DNA of 35,702 nt. It comes from JANQRV01 sp964533785 (GTDB lineage Bacteria; Bacteroidota; Bacteroidia; Chitinophagales; Saprospiraceae). Both the position numbers and the translations under genes were made by a program. Below, piece by piece: positions 22,309-31,105 of this stretch. The notes below the pieces were generated by a model. It was not told where the DNA came from, did not search any database, and worked only from the letters and a program-made list of their open reading frames with translations. Positions within the stretch are counted from its first letter, which is position 1, and each line of letters begins with the position of its first letter. Where the stretch lies: positions 1 through 35,702 of the forward strand of contig CAZHNG010000019.1 in NCBI GenBank assembly GCA_964533785.1. Direction: 5' to 3'.

Positions 22309-23439
22309 ATGTTACGTCTCGGCTACGATGCCAAACGCCTTTTTAATAATTTTACCGGTTTAGGCAATTACAGCCGAACACTGCTCACCAACCTTGCCGA
22401 ATACTATCCTGAACATGCCTATTTTTTATTCACTCCTAAAGTCAAACTAACCAAAGAAACGCAGTTTTTTTTGAGCAACCCGCAATTTGATGTTCGCATG
22501 CCCAAACAAAAATGGCAAGGCCCTTGGTGGCGTACAAGCGGGGTGAAGAAAACTCTGGTACGCAAAAAAATCGACCTTTACCACGGTTTAAGTCACGAGA
22601 TACCTTTCGGGATCAATGAAATTGACGTAAAATCAGTAGTCACTATCCACGATTTAATATTCAAGCACTATCCCAGGCAATATTCCTATTTCGACCGCCA
22701 GATCTACGACAGAAAATTTCGTTATGCCTGTGAACATGCCGACCGGATAATCGCTATAAGCGAAAGCACAAAAATGGATATCATCCGGTTTTATCAAATC
22801 CCCAGTGCCAAAATACAGGTGGTTTACCAATCTTGTGATGCCCGGTTCAAATTGCAACTGAGTCACGAGATCATTCAGCGAACACTACAACAGTATAAAC
22901 TACCTGAAAACTTCCTGTTGTTCGTCGGCTCCATCATCGAACGAAAGAACCTTTTTGGGGTAGTTAAAGCCTTATCTAATATCCCCAAAGAGAGGCGGTT
23001 GCCCTTAGTCGTAATTGGGAAAGGAGGAGCGTATAAACAGAAAGTAATCAAATTCTTAACCCAAAACAAAATGACGCGCGAAGTCCTATTTTCTGATGTT
23101 GACAATGCCGATCTGCCGGCCATTTACCAGGCTGCCAGTCTATTTTTATATCCCTCTTACTATGAAGGGTTTGGATTGCCTATCATTGAAGCACTCTGGA
23201 GCAGAACACCAGTCATTACCTCACGCACCTCTTCTATGCCAGAAGCTGCCGGTCCTTATTCTGCATTGGTGCATCCTGACAATGTGGAAGAGATCGCTCA
23301 TCAAATCGAGTTGATCTTAAACGATTCGGGTTTACAACAACAAATGGTCGACTCCGGCATTGAACATGCACAACTTTTTGATTCGGAAAAAGTAACTCAC
23401 CAATTGATGGAACTTTACGAGGAAGTCTTGGATGGTTAA
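22309..23439 (+). CDS. GT4-family glycosyltransferase (GT-B fold)
   Basis: A 376-residue cytoplasmic or membrane-associated glycosyltransferase. The N-terminal half includes GLGNYSRTLLTNLA (about 17-30), the acceptor-side loop, and HGLSHEIPFG. The C-terminal donor domain has FVGSIIERKN (about 205-214) and the EX7E motif EGFGLPIIE (Glu286 and Glu294), diagnostic of retaining GT4 enzymes. It has no membrane segment. It follows the GT39-type gene by 27 bp, and both probably build the same surface polysaccharide or glycolipid. Donor sugar cannot be read from the sequence. Confidence 0.92.
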   Translation: MLRLGYDAKRLFNNFTGLGNYSRTLLTNLAEYYPEHAYFLFTPKVKLTKETQFFLSNPQFDVRMPKQKWQGPWWRTSGVKKTLVRKKIDLYHGLSHEIPFGINEIDVKSVVTIHDLIFKHYPRQYSYFDRQIYDRKFRYACEHADRIIAISESTKMDIIRFYQIPSAKIQVVYQSCDARFKLQLSHEIIQRTLQQYKLPENFLLFVGSIIERKNLFGVVKALSNIPKERRLPLVVIGKGGAYKQKVIKFLTQNKMTREVLFSDVDNADLPAIYQAASLFLYPSYYEGFGLPIIEALWSRTPVITSRTSSMPEAAGPYSALVHPDNVEEIAHQIELILNDSGLQQQMVDSGIEHAQLFDSEKVTHQLMELYEEVLDG

Positions 23440-23507
23440 GAACTTGTTTTACACTCTCCAGACGAAACAAAATTGCTTAACTCATAGGTAATTGTTGAGC
23501 ACTTCCG

Positions 23508-23515
23508 TAGTTTTG
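23508..23515 (+). promoter_or_regulatory. -7 element (TAGTTTTG) upstream of the FAD/Fe-S dehydrogenase
   Basis: TAGTTTTG fits the Bacteroidota -7 consensus TANNTTTG exactly and lies 22 bp before the ATG at 23537. The nearest TTG triplets upstream are at the wrong distance (13 or 32 bp), so the -33 element is missing or weak. A start about 6 bp downstream would give a very short leader. Confidence 0.4.
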
Positions 23516-23536
23516 TTGGTCTAAGCGATAATAGAT

Positions 23537-26446
23537 ATGAAAGCAGCACTAGAGCTACTCGAACAACAATTGGACGGCGAATTGTATTACGATGAATTGA
23601 TGCGGGTGATTTACGCGACGGATGCTTCGGTATACAAAGCATTGCCTACAGCGGTAGCTATTCCCAAGACGATCGATGATTTAAAGCGACTCATTCGCTT
23701 TGCTGATAAGCAACGGCAATCAATTATTCCGAGAGCGGGCGGTACCTCACTTGCCGGTCAGTGTGTCGGTAACGGCATCGTAGTCGATGTTTCTAAATAT
23801 TTCAAAAAAATCATTGAGGTAAATGCCGACGAAGGCTGGGTAAAAGTTCAACCTGGTATTATTCGGGATGACCTGAACCGCCACTTAAAGGAGTACGGGC
23901 TTTTCTTCGGCCCGAATACTTCCACCGCCAACCGTGCAATGGTCGGAGGAATGGTGGGCAACAATTCCTGCGGTACTACTTCCATTGTTTACGGCTCTAC
24001 CCGCGACCATGTTCTAGAATTGAAAACGATACTGAGTGACGGTTCGGAGGCAACTTTTCACTCCATGAGCCTGGATACATTTAATACAAAACGCCAGGGA
24101 GATGGTCGTGAGCATCAAATCTACCAACAGATCTACGAAATGCTTAGTGATGAAGAAAACCGGGCTGAAATCGCTAAGGAATTTCCCAAGCCTTCAATTC
24201 ACCGTCGAAACACCGGTTATGCTATTGACCTGTTGGCTCAGATGGAACCGTTTGACCCGAACGGCCGTTCATTTAACTTTTGTGAATTGCTCTGCGGTTC
24301 TGAAGGCACTTTAGCCTTGGTTACCGAGATCAAACTCAGTGTAGACCCTCTGCCTGCCTCGGAAAGCGTAGTAGTTTGCGTTCACTTTAACAGTGTTAAG
24401 GAATCCTTGCGTGCCGTGCAACCAGCCATGCAATTTAATCCATTCGCTTGTGAATTAATGGACAAAATAATATTGGATTGTACTAAAGACAATATTGAAC
24501 AACAAAAAAACCGCTTTTTTATCGATGGAGACCCTCAGGCCATTCTCATGGTAGAATTTCGGGCAGATACGAAAGATGATGCCGAAGCCATCGCCAATGA
24601 CCTCATCGACATTTACCAGGCGGAAGGCTTGGGCTACGCCTTTCCAAAAGTTTTTTCCCCTTATACAGACCGGGTTTGGTCCTTGCGAAAGGCTGGTCTT
24701 GGACTGCTTGCTAATCTTCCGGGAGACCCCAAAGCTGTTGCCTGTATTGAAGATACTGCCGTTACCATTGAGGACCTGCCCGACTACATCGATGAGTTCA
24801 CCCATATGATGGAAAGCTTTGGTCAACGCTCTGTTTATTATGCACATGCAGGTGCCGGCGAGATCCATTTGCGGCCTATCTTGGATCTAAAAAAGAGCAA
24901 GGACCGGCAGCTTTTTCACGATATTACGAAAGAGACGGCCAAACTTGTCAAAAAATATCAGGGTTCGTTAAGTGGTGAACACGGTGACGGACGGGTAAGA
25001 GCAGAATTCATCCCCTTGATGATCGGTGAAAAAAATTACCAGCTACTCAAAGAGGTGAAAAAGGCCTGGGATCCAAAAGGCATTTTTAATCCGGGAAAAA
25101 TTGTCGATGCCCCGCCGATGAATACCGAATTGCGTTACGAGGCGGAGCAAGAAAACCCTGTTTTTGATACTGTTCTGGATTTTTCTGAAGTCGGAGGAAT
25201 ATTGAGAATGGCCGAAAAGTGTAATGGATCGGGAGATTGCCGCAAGCTCGAAGGCTCCGGCGGCACAATGTGTCCCAGCTACATGGCTACCCGCGACGAA
25301 AAAGATACCACCCGGGCACGTGCCAACGTGTTACGCGAATTTTTGACCCAGAACGGTAAAACTCAACGCCCATTTGATCAAAAAGAGATCTTCGAAGTAT
25401 TAGACCTTTGTCTTTCTTGTAAAGGCTGTACCTCAGAGTGCCCCTCCAGTGTGGATATGTCTTCAATGAAAGCGGAATTTCTGCATCAATATTACAAAAC
25501 CAATCGCCGGCCTTTAAGTAATCGGGTCTTTGGCAATTTTAGCCAACTGGCTAAATTAGCCATGTTAACTCCAAATCTTGCCAACCGGGCAAACGCTAAC
25601 CCATTTTTGGGCGGAATGATCAGGCAGTTATCAGGTGTAGCAAAGTCTCGTTCATTACCAAAGTTCTCCAGACAATCCCTGCGCTCCTGGTACCGCAAAA
25701 ACTACAAAAACCCCGCACATCCTATCGGTCAGGTATACTTCTTTTGCGATGAATTTACTAATTACAACGACGCCCATATTGGCAGTAAGGCCATTCAATT
25801 ACTGACCAGGCTTGGCTACGCAGTAATTATTCCCAATCACCCTGAAAGCGGAAGGGCACCGATCTCAAAAGGCATGTTGACCAAGGCCAAAAAGTTAGCA
25901 GACAAAAATGTGGCGATCTTTTCTCCATTGGTAAATGAAAAAACGCCGCTGATAGGCATTGAACCATCTGCTATTCTAAGTTTTCGCGATGAATATCCCC
26001 GGTTGGTTAGAAAAGAATCCGCAAAAAAATTAGCCAAAAACACTTTTATGATCGATGAATTTTTAGAAAGCGAGACGATAAAGGGAAACATCTCTGCCGA
26101 TGCTTTTACCGAAGAGCACCAACACATTTTGCTGCACGGACACTGCCATCAGAAGGCCTTGTCAAATATATTACCAACTGTTTCTATGCTCTCATTGCCC
26201 GGCAATTATCACGTAGAGATCATTCCTTCGGGCTGTTGCGGGATGGCAGGTTCATTTGGTTATGAAGCAGAACACTATGACATCAGCATGCAAATCGGAG
26301 AATTGGTTTTGTTCCCTGCCGTCCGAAAGGCCCGTAGTGAAACCCTTATCGCTGCCCCCGGAACCAGTTGTAGACATCAGATCCTGGATGGTACCCAACG
26401 GATAGCAAAACATCCCGTAGAAATATTGTACGAAGCGCTGATATAG
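23537..26446 (+). CDS. Fused FAD-linked and Fe-S D-2-hydroxyacid dehydrogenase (YdiJ/D-lactate dehydrogenase-like)
   Basis: A 969-residue fusion of a GlcD-like flavoprotein and a GlcF-like Fe-S protein. The FAD-binding domain spans about 35-210 with PRAGGTSLAGQC (65-76) and GGMVGNNSCGTTS. The FAD-oxidase C domain reaches about 525 and includes SGEHGDGRVRAEF (479-491). Two cluster motifs follow: Cys562, 568, 579 (CNGSGDC...MCP) and CLSCKGCTSECP (Cys625, 628, 631, 635). The CCG-type tail has HGHCHQKAL (867-875) and GCCGMAGSFGYE (899-910); its first CCG copy is degenerate. Such proteins oxidise D-lactate, D-2-hydroxyglutarate or related acids and pass electrons to the respiratory chain or a cytochrome. 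Which substrate applies here is not resolved. Confidence 0.92.
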   Translation: MKAALELLEQQLDGELYYDELMRVIYATDASVYKALPTAVAIPKTIDDLKRLIRFADKQRQSIIPRAGGTSLAGQCVGNGIVVDVSKYFKKIIEVNADEGWVKVQPGIIRDDLNRHLKEYGLFFGPNTSTANRAMVGGMVGNNSCGTTSIVYGSTRDHVLELKTILSDGSEATFHSMSLDTFNTKRQGDGREHQIYQQIYEMLSDEENRAEIAKEFPKPSIHRRNTGYAIDLLAQMEPFDPNGRSFNFCELLCGSEGTLALVTEIKLSVDPLPASESVVVCVHFNSVKESLRAVQPAMQFNPFACELMDKIILDCTKDNIEQQKNRFFIDGDPQAILMVEFRADTKDDAEAIANDLIDIYQAEGLGYAFPKVFSPYTDRVWSLRKAGLGLLANLPGDPKAVACIEDTAVTIEDLPDYIDEFTHMMESFGQRSVYYAHAGAGEIHLRPILDLKKSKDRQLFHDITKETAKLVKKYQGSLSGEHGDGRVRAEFIPLMIGEKNYQLLKEVKKAWDPKGIFNPGKIVDAPPMNTELRYEAEQENPVFDTVLDFSEVGGILRMAEKCNGSGDCRKLEGSGGTMCPSYMATRDEKDTTRARANVLREFLTQNGKTQRPFDQKEIFEVLDLCLSCKGCTSECPSSVDMSSMKAEFLHQYYKTNRRPLSNRVFGNFSQLAKLAMLTPNLANRANANPFLGGMIRQLSGVAKSRSLPKFSRQSLRSWYRKNYKNPAHPIGQVYFFCDEFTNYNDAHIGSKAIQLLTRLGYAVIIPNHPESGRAPISKGMLTKAKKLADKNVAIFSPLVNEKTPLIGIEPSAILSFRDEYPRLVRKESAKKLAKNTFMIDEFLESETIKGNISADAFTEEHQHILLHGHCHQKALSNILPTVSMLSLPGNYHVEIIPSGCCGMAGSFGYEAEHYDISMQIGELVLFPAVRKARSETLIAAPGTSCRHQILDGTQRIAKHPVEILYEALI

Positions 26447-26460
26447 ATTTCAACAAATCT

Positions 26461-26508
26461 AGCGTCTAGCGTCTAGCGTCTAGCGTCTAGCGTCTAGCGT
26501 CTAGCGTC
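26461..26508. repeat. Heptamer tandem array, 6.9 x AGCGTCT
   Basis: Six perfect copies of AGCGTCT plus AGCGTC lie between two converging genes, 14 bp after the stop of the FAD/Fe-S dehydrogenase and 11 bp from the stop of the von Willebrand A protein gene. It is the same unit in the same phase and plus-strand orientation as the array at 10755-10803, about 15.7 kb away. Confidence 0.95.
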
Positions 26509-26519
26509 AAAATACTAAA

Positions 26520-27227
26520 TTAACGACAAGTGCTCATTCGTTCAAAAAAGTCCACCAACATGGGATATTCTTCATAATAAAAAAAGGAGTGCTTATCACT
26601 CGCCATGTTCTTCATGTGATCGATCGAGGCCTTCCTTACTGCCTCACTAAAGCGATCATGATAAGGGGACAATCGCCCGGTATAAATACTAAAAACGTGT
26701 ACGGGCTCTACTTCATTCACAGGATCACCTTTTTTGAGTTTTTCTATGTTTTCAAGATCTTCCTGAAAGCCGAATCCGCGGGAATGTGCGTGAGGGTCAC
26801 CATCGGAAATCAGCACAAAATACTTTGGAATGCCGGGGTGAGAATGACGGCTAAACTCCTTGTAGGCAAGACTAATCCCGGCGTGAATATCTGTGGCAAA
26901 CACCATAGTTGGAATATGCAGGGCTTCAATAACCGTTTCCATTTCACCGGTATCACCCGTCAGTGGTAAAACAACCCGTGCACCTCGATTAAAGGTAATG
27001 ATACCAATTTTCAAATTTGTTTCGTGTAATTCAAAAGTACCGGTAATGGCTTCCAATGCGGTGATGATCTCTCCTAGGTAAGCCCTCTCACTGCCGGAAA
27101 AATCTACTGCAATGATAATATTCATCGGGCAAGAAGGCTGAATGCGGCTCCCCTGCCCCATTAAATGACAAGGTAATGCAGTAAGCAAAAAGAAAATAAG
27201 AAAAAGATAGCTGTATTTTCTAAACAT
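26520..27227 (-). CDS. Secreted von Willebrand factor A domain protein
   Basis: A 235-residue protein with a signal peptide (about 1-25, ending HLMGQG) and a single vWA domain. The metal ion-dependent adhesion site is complete: DFSGS (Asp42, Ser44, Ser46), Thr112 in FATDIHAGI, and Asp142 in LISDGDPH. The fold is followed by a short segment with SIYTGRLSPYHDRF and a closing MSTCR; the two outer cysteines (Cys33 and the C-terminal one) might pair in the periplasm. The role is probably metal-dependent protein binding in the envelope or outside the cell. It stands alone, divergent from the HEPN-like gene, and its partner is unknown. Confidence 0.85.
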   Translation of the reverse strand: MFRKYSYLFLIFFLLTALPCHLMGQGSRIQPSCPMNIIIAVDFSGSERAYLGEIITALEAITGTFELHETNLKIGIITFNRGARVVLPLTGDTGEMETVIEALHIPTMVFATDIHAGISLAYKEFSRHSHPGIPKYFVLISDGDPHAHSRGFGFQEDLENIEKLKKGDPVNEVEPVHVFSIYTGRLSPYHDRFSEAVRKASIDHMKNMASDKHSFFYYEEYPMLVDFFERMSTCR

Positions 27228-27473
27228 ACGCTCAAATTTTGTTCGGCATTTTGGAAGAGCCCTATGAATATAATATGTTTTTCGCTGGAATGAGAAAATT
27301 TTTACGGGTTCGATAGATTAAATTCCCCAATTGCAATTATCTACACAAATACCCTCAGGGCATTCCAGAAATGGATAGTGACAAAACTTTCGTTAGCCTA
27401 TGAAATAAATCAACTTTCTTTTCTAGTTTTAACAATACTTTTCGATCGTAATTTACATAAAATTTGCTCGGAT

Positions 27474-27908
27474 ATGTCTGAAAAGAACGCCAAAAGCTTA
27501 TACGCTGAAGCCAATACACTAATGGATGCGATTGACGAGGAGGTGAACCGCCCGGAAGAAGATGCGATCAGACATTTTATTTGTCATAATTCTCGTCAGT
27601 GTATTCAAAACTACTTGAGTGGTTTTTTGCTGGAAAACGGGGTATCCCCTGCTACTCCGACCACTTTAGACATGGCTCCATCATTCAATACGTGGATAGT
27701 GTAGGTGGTATCCCCTGCTACTCCGACCACTTTAGACAGCTTGCTGGAACAATGTAAAAAGGTAGATAACCGTTTTGAAAAGATCGACTTGTCTCCCATC
27801 AATTGCCGTTTTGAAACCTACGTAGAGGATCATTGTGAGGATATAAAAAAGGTAACGGAGTGTTTTCAAATTGCGCGGCAAATCAAAGGCCTAATTGAGC
27901 ATGGGTAG
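27474..27908 (+). pseudogene. HEPN-like small protein gene interrupted by a 66-bp duplication with an in-frame TAG
   Basis: The gene starts at MSEKNAKSLYAEANTL (27474), reads to a TAG at 27702-27704, and resumes in the same frame to 27908. Removing one 66-bp unit (27641-27706) gives a continuous frame of 122 codons. The helix AIRHFICHNSRQCIQNYLSG followed by a Thr-Leu-Asp-x-Leu-Leu turn and a second helix pair resembles small HEPN domains (weak, by eye). The C-terminal half ends FQIARQIKGLIEHG. HEPN proteins act as RNases or RNase partners in toxin-antitoxin and defence systems, but no nucleotidyltransferase partner is adjacent, and the catalytic R-x4-6-H is not clearly placed. As read, it makes only a truncated product. 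It converges with the ABC transporter gene, with 6 bp between stops. Confidence 0.6.
27641..27738. repeat. 32-bp direct repeat, 34 bp apart, inside the HEPN-like gene
   Basis: A perfect 32-bp sequence occurs at 27641-27672 and again at 27707-27738, with a 34-bp unique segment between. The period is 66 bp, a multiple of three. Both copies encode VSPATPTTLD in the frame of the surrounding gene. The unique segment supplies the TAG stop at 27702-27704. Recombination between the copies would delete 66 bp and restore one open reading frame. Confidence 0.95.
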
Positions 27909-27914
27909 ACATGA

Positions 27915-29675
27915 TCAGGCAGCCTTTTCGATGAACTGCATTTCGTAAAGTCTTTTATAATAGCCTTCATCTATTTTCAATAAATCTTCGTGGCTGCCAA
28001 ATTCCTTCACTTCGCCTTTGTCTAGTACCAAAATGTTGTCTGCATGCCGGATCGTTGATAACCGGTGGGCAATGATGATCGAGGTTCTCTTTTTAATTAA
28101 AGTTTCAATGGCAAATTGAATAACTGATTCTGTTTCCGGATCAACGGAAGATGTTGCTTCGTCAAGGATTAAGATCTCCGGGTCAAAAACAAGAGCCCTT
28201 ATGAAGGAGATCAATTGCCGTTGCCCCATAGAAAGGGTAGCACCTCTTTCCATTACTTGATAATCATAGCCTCCGGGTAGTTTCCTAATGAAATCGTGGG
28301 CCCCGATCATTTTAGCGGCCTCCACTACTTCTGCCTTTGAGATTTTCTCATCCAATAGTGTGATATTTTCCAGTACTGATCCGGAAAAAAGAAAAACATC
28401 CTGCAAAACCATACCTAACTTTTGCCGGAAAGCATTCAACTCATAGTCCTTAATATTTTTGTCATCAATGAATATAGCTCCCTTTTGAATCTCGTAGAAA
28501 CGGTTGAGCAGGTTAATGATGGTGGTTTTTCCAGATCCGGTACTACCTACAATAGCAAGGGTTTGACCAGGTGCTATATGGAAAGAAACATCTTTTAGGA
28601 CAAAGTCTTTTTCATTGTAAGCGAACCAGACCCGATTAAATTCTACCGAACCTTTAACACTTGCCGGGGTAGACTGCCCTTCATCTTTGATAGGGTTTTT
28701 CTTATCTAACAAAGAAAAAACCCTCTCCGCTGCCACTAAGCCCATTTGTAGTTGATTAAACCGGTCAGCAAGCATTCGGATCGGCCTGAAAAGCATGGAT
28801 AAATACAACGGGAATGCTACCAATGTTCCCAATGAAACTTCGTTTCGGATCGCCTCGCCGGCTCCCCACCAAACCATGAGTGCCAAAGCTGCTGCCTGGA
28901 TAATCTCTACTGCCGGAAAAAAAACAGCATAATACAAAATAGAATCAAGGTTAGCCTGAGTGTATTCTCGGTTGATCTTTCTGAATTTTTCAGCCTCCTG
29001 CTTTTCCGCATTAAAAATCTGAACAATCCGCATACCTGTAATGCGCTCCTGCAAAAAAGCATTCATTTTTGCAATATTCGCTCTTACTACTTGGTAGGCT
29101 TTTTTCACCTTCTCCTTAAAAATATAACCGGCAATTAGTAGGAAAGGAAAAGTAGTCAAACAGATCAACGTCAATTTCCAACTCGTGAAAAGCATGATGC
29201 CCAACACTGCAAATAGTGCCAGCAAATCCGCAATTATCGTAATAGCGCCCTGTGAAAAAACCGTATTAATAGCTTCTATATCATTAATGGTACGGGTAGT
29301 TGCTGTGCCGATCGGGGTACGGTCGAAATAACTAAGGTGCAAGCGCGTAATATGCCTGAACACTGTTACCCTCAAATCTTTCACAACGGATTGCCCCAGT
29401 AAATTCGTGGAATAGACGAATAAATACTGAAAAAAAGCTTCTACGATAAGAATCCCAAAAATGATGACAGCAACTAAGGTCAAACCCGCAATGTCGTTGT
29501 TGAAAATGTAATCATCTACCATTTCCTTCACCAAATAAGGTCTGGCAATAGCTAATGGCGCCAATAAGACGGCTAAAAGGATAGCAAAGAACAGCAACCA
29601 ACGGTAAGGACTGGCAAGCTTTAACACTCTTTTAAAGATGAAAAAATCAATCTTATTTCTATCCAATGATGCCAT
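27915..29675 (-). CDS. ABC exporter, fused membrane and ATPase domains (MsbA-like)
   Basis: A 586-residue half-transporter that would work as a homodimer or with a partner. Six hydrophobic helices lie within about residues 20-310. The nucleotide-binding domain has Walker A GSTGSGKTT (377-385), signature LSMGQ (481-485, a variant of LSGGQ), Walker B ILILDE (501-506) and the switch His537 in IIAHRLS. It belongs to the lipid or multidrug exporter group of the ABCB type; the substrate is not readable. It lies 130 bp downstream of radC on the same strand and converges with the HEPN-like gene. Confidence 0.95.
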   Translation of the reverse strand: MASLDRNKIDFFIFKRVLKLASPYRWLLFFAILLAVLLAPLAIARPYLVKEMVDDYIFNNDIAGLTLVAVIIFGILIVEAFFQYLFVYSTNLLGQSVVKDLRVTVFRHITRLHLSYFDRTPIGTATTRTINDIEAINTVFSQGAITIIADLLALFAVLGIMLFTSWKLTLICLTTFPFLLIAGYIFKEKVKKAYQVVRANIAKMNAFLQERITGMRIVQIFNAEKQEAEKFRKINREYTQANLDSILYYAVFFPAVEIIQAAALALMVWWGAGEAIRNEVSLGTLVAFPLYLSMLFRPIRMLADRFNQLQMGLVAAERVFSLLDKKNPIKDEGQSTPASVKGSVEFNRVWFAYNEKDFVLKDVSFHIAPGQTLAIVGSTGSGKTTIINLLNRFYEIQKGAIFIDDKNIKDYELNAFRQKLGMVLQDVFLFSGSVLENITLLDEKISKAEVVEAAKMIGAHDFIRKLPGGYDYQVMERGATLSMGQRQLISFIRALVFDPEILILDEATSSVDPETESVIQFAIETLIKKRTSIIIAHRLSTIRHADNILVLDKGEVKEFGSHEDLLKIDEGYYKRLYEMQFIEKAA

Positions 29676-29805
29676 AACAATGAAGGATATCCAATCTATT
29701 TCATAAAACTACTTATTATGTACAAAAATCGCTTTACATTGTTTTGTAATCAAGCAGGATATTGGAAATATGTAGACGATTGTTCTTGAGTCCTAACGAT
29801 CACGT

Positions 29806-30528
29806 TCAAGCTGCTTCTTTCATCAAGTCTTCTTCTGCAAAGCTTAGGTATGTATTTCCGGCAATAATAATATGGTCTATCACACTGATCCCTAATAAAT
29901 GACCACTATCAATCAATCGGTTTGTCAAAAGAATATCGGCTTTGCTGGGCTCCGGTTCGCCTGAGGGATGATTATGACACAAGATTATGGCCGTAGCATT
30001 GCTTTCAATCGCCTTTTTAAAAATGATCCGGTGATCAACTATGGTTTTGTCCAAACCTCCAACGCTGATCAATTTTCGATCCAGCAGGCGTTTTCTGGTG
30101 TTAAGCAGTAGTATCCAAAATTCTTCGTGATCCAAATCTGCAAGGAAAGGAAACATAGTATGATAAGCATCATGGGAATTGAGAATCCAGTCTTTGTCTT
30201 TTCTTTCGAAATTTCTTTTTCGATTTGCCAATTCTACTGTTGCGGCAATGCTGATAGCTTTTGCCTGACCTATGCCCTTGAATTTCATCAATTCGTGAAC
30301 GCCAAGTTTACTCAAGGCATGAAGGTCATTGTTTACCGAATTCAAAATTCTCTTTGACAGGTCCAACACCGTTTCTTGCTTAGTGCCTGAACCCAGTATA
30401 ATGGCCAATAATTCGGCATTGGAAAGTGCGTTCCTGCCTTTTTGCAATAACTTCTCGCGGGGCTTGTCTTCGTTGGCCCACGATTTTAAAGGTAAATTTT
30501 TACTATTTGAGATTGGAATTAATTTCAT
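29806..30528 (-). CDS. radC: RadC family protein (JAB/MPN domain)
   Basis: A 240-residue RadC protein. The N-terminal half has the helix-hairpin-helix segment MKFKGIGQAKA (about 81-91) and the family start REKLLQKGRNALSNAELLAI. The C-terminal MPN+ domain carries the full zinc-metalloprotease-like motif HNHPSGEPEPSKAD (His185, His187, Asp198). The historical DNA repair role is disputed, so the biochemical function is open. It is divergent from rnpA across a 126-bp AT-rich gap in which no exact promoter consensus is found on either strand. Confidence 0.97.
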   Translation of the reverse strand: MKLIPISNSKNLPLKSWANEDKPREKLLQKGRNALSNAELLAIILGSGTKQETVLDLSKRILNSVNNDLHALSKLGVHELMKFKGIGQAKAISIAATVELANRKRNFERKDKDWILNSHDAYHTMFPFLADLDHEEFWILLLNTRKRLLDRKLISVGGLDKTIVDHRIIFKKAIESNATAIILCHNHPSGEPEPSKADILLTNRLIDSGHLLGISVIDHIIIAGNTYLSFAEEDLMKEAA

Positions 30529-30654
30529 ACCCTAAATATACAAAAAATTTATTTTAATTAAAAATAAAACACAATTTATTACAAAAAGCTTCTATTTTGT
30601 TTTTCGGTTATTCAACACTAATTTGTCTTTTTAAAGGCAACAAAGGATTACAGC

Positions 30655-31089
30655 ATGGAGATAAGAAAAGCCGGATATCGATTAAACAAAAGCGAGAGAT
30701 TGAAAGAAAAGAAGGTTTTTGAGGAGCTGTTTAAAAATGGGAAATCACTAAAAGCCTATCCGTTGCGTTTGGTTTGGCTGGAAAGAGTATTGCCGGCTGA
30801 CAGTCCTCCCCTAAAGTTTGGAATAGCAGTACCTAAGCGAAAATTTTCGAAAGCTACTCAAAGGAACAGGATCAAGCGGCTAATCCGAGAAGCCTATCGC
30901 CTCAACAAAAAAGTACTTTGGAATACGGCCAAAAAAAACGAAAGGCAATTATTCATTTTGATAATCTATACGGGAAAAGAAGAGTTTTCATTAAAAGACA
31001 TTGTTTCTGCCCTGAAAAAGATATTGAAAAAGCTAAACCAAAAAATAAAACATACGGCCAACCAAAAGCAGTCTTCAGGGCTTCTTTGA
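30655..31089 (+). CDS. rnpA: Ribonuclease P protein component
   Basis: A 144-residue basic protein that assists the RNase P RNA in maturing tRNA 5' ends. The family signature FSKATQRNRIKRLIREAYRL (about 64-83) is intact, preceded by the N-terminal block LNKSERLKEKKVFEELFKNG and the strand LKFGIAVPKR. The C-terminal tail is Lys- and Gln-rich and longer than in many homologues. Unlike in many bacteria it is not beside rpmH or yidC here. A gene for a small secreted protein follows 16 bp later and may be cotranscribed. Confidence 0.96.
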   Translation: MEIRKAGYRLNKSERLKEKKVFEELFKNGKSLKAYPLRLVWLERVLPADSPPLKFGIAVPKRKFSKATQRNRIKRLIREAYRLNKKVLWNTAKKNERQLFILIIYTGKEEFSLKDIVSALKKILKKLNQKIKHTANQKQSSGLL

Positions 31090-31105
31090 ACAAAGCATAA
31101 ATCAC

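Noticed and set aside
27611..27802. Minus-strand 63-aa frame across the 66-bp repeat, with a repeated VVGVAGDT peptide
   Set aside because: It overlaps the HEPN-like gene in antisense and its regular look comes only from the direct repeat being open in that frame.
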